From Saccharopolyspora sp. SCSIO 74807 (GTDB taxonomy: Bacteria; Actinomycetota; Actinomycetes; Mycobacteriales; Pseudonocardiaceae): 64,000 nt of DNA. The position numbers and the translations under genes are program-made. The stretch spans positions 3,813,501-3,877,500 of the forward strand of contig NZ_CP146100.1 in the NCBI RefSeq assembly GCF_037023755.1. Reading direction: 5' to 3'. Below are positions 20,023 through 26,821 of this stretch, one piece after another (the stretch's first letter is position 1; each line of letters begins with the position of its first letter). The notes below the pieces were generated by a model. The model was not told the DNA's origin. It saw nothing but the letters and a program-made list of their open reading frames with translations, and did not search any database.

Positions 20023-20697
20023 ATGCGAGGCAGGCAATTGTCCGGAGGCGGCCGCGCGGTGCGGATCGCTCCCGACCGCCTGGCGGGCTGGTTCGAGCGG
20101 TTCGCCGACGGGCACGGTGGCGCGCTGCGCACCGTTCTCGGCCCGCGCCGCGTCGAAGTGGCCGCCGCCGACGGCGCCACGGCCGCGGTGACCGTCCCGT
20201 TCGGCGAGCTGGCCGGACCGCACGGCGAGCAATCCGGCCTGGCGGTGTCAGCGCTGGTCGAGCACGTGTCGCGGACGCGCCGGGTCGGGCTGGTGCTGGT
20301 GCGCCTGGGCGCGCACAGCGTGGGCATCGCCCGTGGCGGCGTGATCGAGGTTTCCTCGACCGATCGGCACCTGGTGCACGGCCGGAACAAGGCGGGCGGG
20401 CAGTCGCAGCAACGATTCGCGCGCCGCCGCGAGGGCCAGGCGCGCCGTTCCCTGGAGTCCGCCGCCGACGACGCCGCACGGGTGCTGCTGCCGGAACGCG
20501 AGCGGCTCGACGCCGTGATCCTCGGCGGGGACGGCAAGGCGTTGGACGCGCTGCGCGCGGATCCGCGGCTGCGCGAGCTGCTCGCCGCGGCCGAACCCGG
20601 CGTGCTCGACGTCGCCGAGCCGCGCCGTTCGGTGCTCGACGATGCGGCGGTCCGCGCGATCTCGGTGGAGGTCGAGATCCACGATCCGGCTCCCTGA
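20023..20697 (+). CDS. acVLRF1-type peptidyl-tRNA hydrolase / release factor (Vms1-like)
   Basis: 224 residues. The N-terminal beta-rich part is followed by a GRNKAGGQSQQRFARR block (residues 120-135), the hallmark of actinobacterial Vms1/ANKZF1-like release factors. The Gly-Gly-x-x-Gln-type loop is thought to place a water or glutamine at the peptidyl-tRNA ester. Family members free nascent chains from stalled large ribosomal subunits. The gene precedes a leader-ORF-controlled ABC-F ATPase on the same strand, which suggests a shared translation-rescue role. ATG at 20023 was chosen; the first 12 residues are poorly conserved-looking. Confidence 0.85.
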   Translation: MRGRQLSGGGRAVRIAPDRLAGWFERFADGHGGALRTVLGPRRVEVAAADGATAAVTVPFGELAGPHGEQSGLAVSALVEHVSRTRRVGLVLVRLGAHSVGIARGGVIEVSSTDRHLVHGRNKAGGQSQQRFARRREGQARRSLESAADDAARVLLPERERLDAVILGGDGKALDALRADPRLRELLAAAEPGVLDVAEPRRSVLDDAAVRAISVEVEIHDPAP

Positions 20698-20758
20698 TCT
20701 ACCCCGCGGCCCTGGCCTGCCGGGCCCGCCCGGTGACGCTCAGTGCCGGAGTGCACGC

Positions 20759-20785
20759 CTGACCCGGTAGTCCGGCCGTTACACT
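20759..20785 (+). promoter_or_regulatory. Candidate promoter of the ABC-F leader transcript
   Basis: TACACT at 20780-20785 is a good -10; CTGACC at 20759-20764 is a possible -35 with a short 15-bp spacer. The -10 would start transcription around 20792-20793, exactly at the GTG of the leader ORF, which implies a leaderless transcript. Confidence 0.5.
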
Positions 20786-20792
20786 GGTCGAC

Positions 20793-20879
20793 GTGGTGAG
20801 CAAGCACGCGATCCCGCGGCACGCCGTGCGACGGCGATCCCACCCGCGGGAGTACTGCCTGATGGTGTCCGCCGACTAG
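20793..20879 (+). CDS. Leader peptide (28 codons) upstream of the ABC-F gene
   Basis: Too short for standard calling. Open frame GTG GTG AGC ... TAG gives a 28-residue basic peptide beginning VVSKHAIPRHAVRRR and ending CLMVSAD. GTG at 20796 would give 27 residues. The coding region folds on itself: CCCGCGG (20813-20819) pairs with CCGCGGG (20844-20850), and GCCGT/ACGGC (20823-20835) forms a hairpin inside. The stop codon is 15 bp before an intrinsic terminator, and the ABC-F gene follows. This is the layout of ribosome-mediated attenuation: stalling in the leader would change folding and let transcription continue. Protein production is an inference. Confidence 0.6.
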   Translation: MVSKHAIPRHAVRRRSHPREYCLMVSAD

Positions 20880-20893
20880 CGGCGCCCCTTCCA

Positions 20894-20929
20894 GCCCATC
20901 GGCCCGGTCGTACCGGCGATGGGCGTTTT
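20894..20929 (+). terminator. Intrinsic terminator/attenuator before the ABC-F gene
   Basis: GCCCATCG (20894-20901) pairs with CGATGGGC (20917-20924); the stem continues with CCGG/CCGG after a 2-nt bulge and a TCGTA loop. It is followed by GTTTTCG, a short U-run (20926-20929). The hairpin ends about 38 bp before the ABC-F start, so it would stop most readthrough unless the upstream leader refolds. Confidence 0.75.
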
Positions 20930-20966
20930 CGCGATCTCGCTCGACCACTAGCCTCCGGAGTTTTCG

Positions 20967-22595
20967 TTGATCTCTGCCACTTCCCTGGAACTGCGCGCTG
21001 GTTCGCGCATCCTGCTGTCCGGTGCGAACCTGCGCGTCCAGCCCGGCGACCGCATCGGCCTGGTCGGTCGCAACGGTGCGGGCAAGACCACGACGCTGCG
21101 CGTGCTCGCGGGCGAGGGCGATCCCTACGCCGGTGAGCTGGTGCGCAGCGGCGAAACGGGTTACCTGCCGCAGGACCCGCGGGAAGGCGACCTCTCGGTC
21201 GCGGCCAAGGACCGGGTGCTCTCCGCGCGCGGCCTGGACCGGATCCTGCGCGACATGGAGAAGGCGCAGACCGCGATGGCCGAGCTCGCCGACGACCGGC
21301 AGCGGGACAAGGCCATCGACCGCTACGGCAAGCTCGAGGAGCGCTTCGCCGCGCGCGGCGGGTACGGCGCCGAGAGCGAAGCGGGCCGGATCTGCTCGAA
21401 CCTGGGGCTGCCGGACCGGGTGCTGACCCAGCCGCTGAGCACGCTCTCCGGTGGCCAGCGCCGCCGGGTCGAGCTGGCCCGGATCCTGTTCGCCGCCGCG
21501 GAGGCGGGCCCCGGTGGCGGTTCGGCGACGACGCTGCTGCTGGACGAGCCGACCAACCACCTCGACGCGGACTCGATCAACTGGCTGCGCGAGTTCCTCC
21601 GCAACCACGACGGCGGCCTCGTCGTGATCAGCCACGACGTCGAGCTGCTCGGCGACGTGGTGAACAAGGTGTGGTTCCTGGACGCGGTCCGCGGCGAGGC
21701 CGACGTCTACAACATGGACTGGAAGCGCTATCAGGAAGCGCGCGCCGCCGACGAGAAGCGCCGCCGCCGGGAACGCGCCAACGCCGAGAAGAAGGCGTCC
21801 ACGCTCATGGCGCAGGCCGACAAGATGCGCGCCAAGGCCACCAAGGCCGTCGCCGCGCAGAACATGGCCCGCCGCGCCGAGAAGATGGTCAACGACCTGG
21901 AAGAGGAACAGGCCGACGACAAGGTCGCCAAGATCCGCTTCCCGGAACCGGCCTCCTGCGGCAAGACGCCGCTGACCGCCCGCGGGCTGTCGAAGTCCTA
22001 CGGCTCGCTGGAGATCTTCACCGGCGTCGATCTCGCCGTCGACCGCGGCTCCCGGGTCGTGGTGCTCGGGCTCAACGGCGCGGGCAAGACCACGTTGCTG
22101 CGGCTGCTCGGCCACATGGAGGAGTCCGACGCCGGCGAGATGGTGCCCGGCCACGGGCTGCGCGTCGGCTACTACGCGCAGGAGCACGAAACCCTCGACC
22201 ACGACGCGACCGTGTGGGAGAACATCCGCAGCGCGGCCCCGGACACCCCGGAGCAGCAGCTGCGCACGCTGCTCGGCGCGTTCCTGTTCCGCGGTGAACA
22301 GCTCCAGCAGCCCGCGGGCACGCTCTCCGGCGGGGAGAAGACCCGGCTGGCGCTGGCCGGGCTCGTCTCCAGCGCGGCGAACGTGCTGCTGCTCGACGAG
22401 CCGACGAACAACCTGGACCCGGCCAGTCGCGAGCAGGTGCTCGACGCGTTGCGCAGTTTCACCGGAGCGGTGGTCCTGGTGACGCACGATCCCGGCGCGG
22501 TCGAAGCGCTCGAGCCGGAACGGGTGATCCTGTTGCCCGACGGGACTGAGGACCACTGGTCCGAGGACTACATGGAGCTAGTGCAACTCGCCTGA
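20967..22595 (+). CDS. ABC-F family ribosome-associated ATPase
   Basis: 542 residues with two nucleotide-binding domains and no membrane segments. Domain 1: Walker A GRNGAGKTTTLR, signature LSGGQRRRVELARIL, Walker B LLLDEPTNHLDAD. A charged interdomain linker (about 250-310, Lys/Arg/Glu-rich) follows. Domain 2: GLNGAGKTTLLRLLG, LSGGEKTRLALAGL, LLLDEPTNNLDP. ABC-F proteins bind the ribosomal E site and relieve stalling or drug block. TTG at 20967 has CCGGAG six bases upstream. The set ABC-F, small HTH, enoyl-CoA hydratase resembles M. tuberculosis Rv1473, Rv1473A and echA12. Regulation by the upstream leader and terminator is likely. Confidence 0.93.
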   Translation: MISATSLELRAGSRILLSGANLRVQPGDRIGLVGRNGAGKTTTLRVLAGEGDPYAGELVRSGETGYLPQDPREGDLSVAAKDRVLSARGLDRILRDMEKAQTAMAELADDRQRDKAIDRYGKLEERFAARGGYGAESEAGRICSNLGLPDRVLTQPLSTLSGGQRRRVELARILFAAAEAGPGGGSATTLLLDEPTNHLDADSINWLREFLRNHDGGLVVISHDVELLGDVVNKVWFLDAVRGEADVYNMDWKRYQEARAADEKRRRRERANAEKKASTLMAQADKMRAKATKAVAAQNMARRAEKMVNDLEEEQADDKVAKIRFPEPASCGKTPLTARGLSKSYGSLEIFTGVDLAVDRGSRVVVLGLNGAGKTTLLRLLGHMEESDAGEMVPGHGLRVGYYAQEHETLDHDATVWENIRSAAPDTPEQQLRTLLGAFLFRGEQLQQPAGTLSGGEKTRLALAGLVSSAANVLLLDEPTNNLDPASREQVLDALRSFTGAVVLVTHDPGAVEALEPERVILLPDGTEDHWSEDYMELVQLA

Positions 22596-22924
22596 CGAGT
22601 GGTTTTTCCCACCCTGGGCCGTACGCGGCGTGACGACCGCTGCTCCGGTGGCGCGAACACCCGTTACGACCAATCATGCCCGGCTCGGCGCATCGAAACG
22701 CCCTGACCTGCGAAGAACTCCGGCGGCTAGGCGGCTCACCGCCGGATGTCGCGGCTGAGTTAGTCCGAACAGGTGAGCGCATTCCGGTGATCGCCGTGGG
22801 CTGATCTCGACCGTTGGGCGATCTTTTTGCATGATCGCCTGGCGTTTACGGCCGTCCTGTTCGATCATTGCGACGACAGGGGTCGCGAGCGGCCCGACCT
22901 GTTCGGAGGGAAGGCGGGGACACT
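22596..22924 (+). other. 329-bp intergenic region with two inverted repeats
   Basis: No supportable gene. It contains TCCGGCGG/CCGCCGGA (22719-22726 and 22739-22746, 12-nt loop) and GGCGATC/GATCGCC (22817-22823 and 22833-22839) around a T-rich 9-nt spacer. The first could terminate ABC-F transcription; the second, about 85 bp before the small HTH gene, looks more like an operator. Confidence 0.6.
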
Positions 22925-23134
22925 GTGGCTGACCTGAAGAAGGGTGCGCGAATCACCGGAAGCGCACGGGACAAGCTTGCCAGTGACCTTAAGAAGAAGT
23001 ACGAGAAGGGAGCCAGCATCCGCGCCCTGGCTGAGGCGACCGGCCGGTCCTACGGGTTCGTGCACCGGGTGCTCAGCGAATCGGGCGTGCAACTGCGCGG
23101 CCGCGGGGGTGCGACGCGTTCGAAGAAGAAGTGA
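22925..23134 (+). CDS. Small helix-turn-helix protein (Rv1473A-like)
   Basis: 69 residues, very basic. KYEKGASIRALAEATGRSYGFVHRVLSE is a clear helix-turn-helix; the ends are Lys/Arg-rich (ADLKKGARITG at the start, RGRGGATRSKKK at the end). Such small proteins are widespread in actinobacteria and probably bind DNA, but their targets are unknown to me. GTG at 22925 was chosen because GGAGGGAAGGCGGGG lies just upstream; the open frame continues further 5' without any sign of conservation. Its place after ABC-F mirrors the M. tuberculosis order. Confidence 0.82.
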   Translation: MADLKKGARITGSARDKLASDLKKKYEKGASIRALAEATGRSYGFVHRVLSESGVQLRGRGGATRSKKK

Positions 23135-23215
23135 GGCAGCGGGCATGATCGGTTCGTTGCGGTTCCTTTCCGGCCGGCGGGTACCGTTCGGTTCCGCCCG
23201 GTCGACGCAGAACTG

Positions 23216-24037
23216 ATGGAGGCCCGTTTGCAGCAGTCGAGGATGGACGCCGACCTCCTGGACCGTGGCGGTGTGGGGCTCACGGTTCAGGGGCGGCGCG
23301 CCACCATCACGCTCGACCGCCCGGACAAGCTCAATGCGCAGACTCCGTTGACGTGGGCGGCGCTGCGCGAGATCGGCCAGTCCCTCGACCCGGGAGTGCG
23401 GGTCGTCGTGGTGCGCGCGCGGGGGCGCGCGTTCTCCGCCGGGCTGGACCGCAGGTTGTTCGGGTCCGAGGACGTGGACGGGGCGCCCGGCCTGATCGGA
23501 CTGGGGCAGCGCCCCACCGAAGAGGCCGACGCCGAGATCGCCGGGTTCCAGCAGGGCTTCAGCTGGCTGCGGGAACCCGACCGGGTGACGATCGCGGCCG
23601 TGCAAGGCCACGCCATCGGCGCCGGGTTCCAGCTCGCGCTGGCCTGCGACCTGCGGGTGCTCACCGAGGACGCGCGGTTGCGGATGGCCGAGACCGGGTT
23701 GGGCCTGGTGCCGGATCTGGGTGGGACGTTGCCGCTGGTGCGCGCGATCGGTTACGCCCGCGCGGTCGAGATCTGTGCGGCCGGCCGGGAGGTTGGTGCC
23801 GAGGAAGCCCTGCGGATGGGCTTGGCGAACTCGGTGGTGCCCGTCGAAGGGCTGGACGCCGCGGTCGATCAGCTCGCCGAGGCGGTCAGCACCCCGCCGG
23901 AAGGCGCGGTGCGCGAGACGCTGGCCTTGCTGGCGCAGGCCGACGAGGCGGTGGACCCGGAGCAGCAGCTCGCCGCGGAGCGGGCGGCGCAGATCCGGCG
24001 GATCACGGAGCTGGCAGGCGCGCTCGAAGCGAACTGA
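23216..24037 (+). CDS. Enoyl-CoA hydratase/isomerase family protein
   Basis: 273 residues of the crotonase fold. Oxyanion-hole segments are RAFSAGLDRRLFG and HAIGAGFQLALACDLR; the catalytic region reads ETGLGLVPDLGGTLPL, with Asp in the PDLGGT position as in some isomerases. The reaction (hydration or double-bond shift of an acyl-CoA) cannot be fixed from motifs. By synteny it corresponds to EchA12-type proteins. ATG at 23216 follows a GGTTCC-rich leader without a strong ribosome site; an internal ATG at 23243 is a possible alternative start. A strong hairpin follows the stop. Confidence 0.85.
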   Translation: MEARLQQSRMDADLLDRGGVGLTVQGRRATITLDRPDKLNAQTPLTWAALREIGQSLDPGVRVVVVRARGRAFSAGLDRRLFGSEDVDGAPGLIGLGQRPTEEADAEIAGFQQGFSWLREPDRVTIAAVQGHAIGAGFQLALACDLRVLTEDARLRMAETGLGLVPDLGGTLPLVRAIGYARAVEICAAGREVGAEEALRMGLANSVVPVEGLDAAVDQLAEAVSTPPEGAVRETLALLAQADEAVDPEQQLAAERAAQIRRITELAGALEAN

Positions 24038-24049
24038 GCGAATCGCCCG

Positions 24050-24081
24050 GACCGGGCTCGACCTTCGGGTCGGGCCCGGTC
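24050..24081 (+). terminator. Bidirectional terminator between the crotonase and SIS genes
   Basis: gaccgggctcgacc / ggtcgggcccggtc, a 14-bp stem with one G-U pair and a TTCG tetraloop, followed by TTTCG. It lies between convergent stops at 24037 and 24107. Confidence 0.85.
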
Positions 24082-24106
24082 TTTCGTGCCCGGGTCGGGA
24101 GGCACA

Positions 24107-24856
24107 TCAGGTCAGGCCGGGGACGCGGGCGCCGTAGTGGCGCAGGTTCGCGGCGTTGGCGTCGTCGCCGCCGACGGTGTTCGCGCTGCGCCACACCGGC
24201 AGCTCGAGTCCGGCGCGCTGCGCGGAGTCGTGCAGCCGGACCAGCAGCAGGTTCCACAGGTAGGCGTTCGCCAGCGAGGACAGCGGCGCGGTGACCGGGT
24301 CTCGGGGCGGGTAGCTGGCGTCTCCACCGGGGGTTCGGGTGTCCAGCACGATGTGCGCTTGCTCGGCCAGGGTGGTGCCCGCCCGCTTGGGGGCGTCGGC
24401 GCTCGCGGCCGGGGAAGTCACCGCGATGACGGTGGATCCCGTGCCCGCCGCGGTCACGGCCAGTTCCACCGGGTACGGGTTGACGCCCGAGTTGGAGAAG
24501 ACCACCAAGGCGTCCTGGCCGCCGCGGAACTCCGCGTCGGCGAGCACGGTTGCGGCCAGGCCGCTGGTGCGCTCGGTGCCGGTGGAAGCCACGGCGCCGT
24601 GCAGCGGGAGCAGGTCGGGGCGGTAGAGCGGGCGCACGGCCGCCAGTCCGCCTGCGCGGTAGAAGGACTCCATGACTCCGGCCAGCGAGTGCCCGGCCCC
24701 GGCGGTGCACACCAGGCCGTCCGCGCGCAGGCAGGTCAGCAGCGCGTCCGCGGCTTCGGCGAGCGCGGTGGCGTTGTGCGCACCGACTCCGCGCAGGTGC
24801 TCGAGGGTGGCTTCGGCGTGCGGCGGCGCGGGCTGGCTGCCGAGAACTCCGGACAT
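24107..24856 (-). CDS. SIS-domain protein, sugar-isomerase type
   Basis: 249 residues forming one SIS domain. Sugar-phosphate binding segments are GAGHSLAGVMESFYRAGG near residue 60 and VVFSNSGVNPYPVELA near residue 130. The end, WRSANTVGGDDANAANLRHYGARVPGLT, matches UPF0309/sugar isomerase domain proteins that act in amino-sugar or sugar-phosphate metabolism. ATG at 24856 has GAGGAGC at normal spacing. It is divergent from a TetR-type regulator 214 bp away, which may control it. Confidence 0.82.
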   Translation of the reverse strand: MSGVLGSQPAPPHAEATLEHLRGVGAHNATALAEAADALLTCLRADGLVCTAGAGHSLAGVMESFYRAGGLAAVRPLYRPDLLPLHGAVASTGTERTSGLAATVLADAEFRGGQDALVVFSNSGVNPYPVELAVTAAGTGSTVIAVTSPAASADAPKRAGTTLAEQAHIVLDTRTPGGDASYPPRDPVTAPLSSLANAYLWNLLLVRLHDSAQRAGLELPVWRSANTVGGDDANAANLRHYGARVPGLT

Positions 24857-25070
24857 GGGCACTGCTCCTCGGGTCGATGGCGCGAACACCGCTGGTCTAT
24901 ACCTGTTCGGCGGTGCGCGGCAAGCACGTCGATTCCGCGCCGCTCGGCGTGCTGATCGCGCGGGTGTGATCAACGCGGGTCTACAATGATCGCTTCGAGG
25001 GGCCGGACGTGCCGATTCGCGAACCGGTCGGCGTCCGACAAGGTCAACGGGACAGATCAGCAGGGGTCGC

Positions 25071-25694
25071 ATGTCGCAGCGCAGCAATCGCCGCGCCGTG
25101 CTCGCCGACGCAGCAGTCGAGGTGTTGGCGCGCGAAGGGGGGCGCGGGCTCACGCACCGGGCCATCGACCGGGAGGCCGGGTTCCCGGAGGGGACCACGA
25201 AGAACTACCACGCCACCCGGGAAGCCCTGTTCGCCGCGATCGGCCGCCGGGTCGCCGACCAGCAGACCGCGGCCATGCGCCGGTTGCGCGAGCAGTTGCC
25301 CGACGGGGTCGCGCAGGGCGACGTCACCGCGCTGTACCTGGCGATGCTGCAGCGGATGGTGACCACGGCCCGGTCCCAATTCCTCGCGCTGTTCGAGCTG
25401 CACCTGGAAGGGGTGCGCAATCCGCAGGTCCGCTCGGCGCTGGGGGAGATCACGCTGGCCGGGGTGGATTCGGCGGTGCACCTGCACGCAGCGGTCGGCG
25501 AGCCGATCCCGGCGCGCGGCGCGGGTTTGCTCGACGCCGGGATGCTGGGCGTGGCGATGACGATGCTGAGCCTGCCGGACGACGTGGTGGGCCGGATCGG
25601 CTTCGACGACCCGGACGCGCTCGGGCGGTCGCTGCTGGACATGGCCGCGGACGCGGAGCCGGCGGAAGGGTTGTTGCGCGGGCAGGCGAGCTGA
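25071..25694 (+). CDS. TetR family transcriptional regulator
   Basis: 207 residues. The N-terminal HTH reads RRAVLADAAVEVLAREGGRGLTHRAIDREAGFPEGTTKNYHATREALFAAI, with the TetR-type turn and recognition helix. The C-terminal helical part is the ligand-binding and dimer domain and gives no clue to the ligand. It is divergent from the SIS gene; TetR proteins often control the adjacent divergent gene, so the 24857-25070 interval is the first place to look for its operator. Confidence 0.85.
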   Translation: MSQRSNRRAVLADAAVEVLAREGGRGLTHRAIDREAGFPEGTTKNYHATREALFAAIGRRVADQQTAAMRRLREQLPDGVAQGDVTALYLAMLQRMVTTARSQFLALFELHLEGVRNPQVRSALGEITLAGVDSAVHLHAAVGEPIPARGAGLLDAGMLGVAMTMLSLPDDVVGRIGFDDPDALGRSLLDMAADAEPAEGLLRGQAS

Positions 25695-25962
25695 GCGCTG
25701 CGCGGTTCGGGTGAAATGCGCGCTCGGTGCTGCCCCCGCGCCGCGTTGCGCTGCTGACCGAAAACCTGCCCGCTGCCGCGCGTCAGCTGCGTTTCCGCCG
25801 CACACATCGGCTCGGGGGCCGCGCTGCGCGACCGCAAGATCACGCGAGGTAGTGTCCGTTGCGCGGTAGGCGCCGTACGTCGTGAACCGGCGGGTTGGCA
25901 TCATTGGCCGACGGCGTTTCCAGGCGAGTACAGCTATCGACTGCGTGGGGTGCAACGAAGGC

Positions 25963-26676
25963 ATGTCGAATCCGCCGCTGCAAGACGGCCCGGTCGATCC
26001 GCTGGCGGTGGTGTTCGCCCGCCTCGCCGACGTTCCGCTGGACGTGCTGGACAAGCTGATCGAGTCCACCAACGCGGTCTACGGCGACCTCAACAAGGTC
26101 CACGGTCACGCCTACTGGGGCGACCTGGTGCTGCACCAGGGCGCGGCGATCAAGGCGTTGCGCGAGGCGAGGGAATGCCTGGACGCACTGCGTTCCGAGG
26201 CGGTGGGCGCGCGGAATTCCGAGCTCGGCGTCTCGGTGGCGACGGCGGTGGTCGACGGCGAGCGGCACTACGCGCACACCTCCGAGGACAAGGCCGGGCT
26301 GGTGGAGAAGGTGCTGCGGCCGGGCACCGCGGGCCGCGCCAGCCACCTCTACGTCTGGGACCGCCCCTACGAGAGCGACGACATCCCGGGGCCGTACCAG
26401 AGCGTGCGGGTCGTGACCGACGGCGAAGCCGAGGTCGGGGTGGTCAACTACACCGAGGAATCCGAGGACGGCGAGCTCACGTCCTGGCACACCCGCAACC
26501 CGGAACCGTTCGCCGAGCCGCCGAAGCTGCGCTTCGACGTGGGCAGCGCGCTGCTGTTCCCGCGCGATTCGGTGCTGGCATTCCGGGAGCTGCGCGCGGG
26601 CCTTCTGGAGTACGTCGCGGACGGTTCCCGGCCGGAGGCGCTGCAATGGCAGCAAGCCCGGTGGGGCGAGACGTGA
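25963..26676 (+). CDS. Imm1-like (polymorphic-toxin immunity type) protein
   Basis: 237 residues, acidic and soluble. The N-terminal 85 residues are helical (ADVPLDVLDKLIESTNAVYGDL...). From about 95 the pattern fits Imm1 immunity proteins: a beta-rich core with VATAVVDGERHYAHTSEDK, VVNYTEESEDGEL, then a helix before the closing YVADGSRPEALQWQQ, which resembles the family's end motif (GxRPxxVxWQ). No cognate toxin gene is visible, so this is an orphan. ATG at 25963 is preceded by GAAGG. The 268-bp gap upstream holds no gene I can support. The family call is moderate. Confidence 0.5.
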   Translation: MSNPPLQDGPVDPLAVVFARLADVPLDVLDKLIESTNAVYGDLNKVHGHAYWGDLVLHQGAAIKALREARECLDALRSEAVGARNSELGVSVATAVVDGERHYAHTSEDKAGLVEKVLRPGTAGRASHLYVWDRPYESDDIPGPYQSVRVVTDGEAEVGVVNYTEESEDGELTSWHTRNPEPFAEPPKLRFDVGSALLFPRDSVLAFRELRAGLLEYVADGSRPEALQWQQARWGET

Positions 26677-26821
26677 TCGCAGGTCACGGGATTGCCGGAC
26701 GGGTTCGGTAACTGTTCGGTACACATTGGGTTAGCCATTCGGCGCAAGCTCTTGTGAACTATTGACGAGAAGCCGCCGAGGATGGTTCTTTTTTCTCACT
26801 TCGGGAGAAGAGGAGGTCCTC

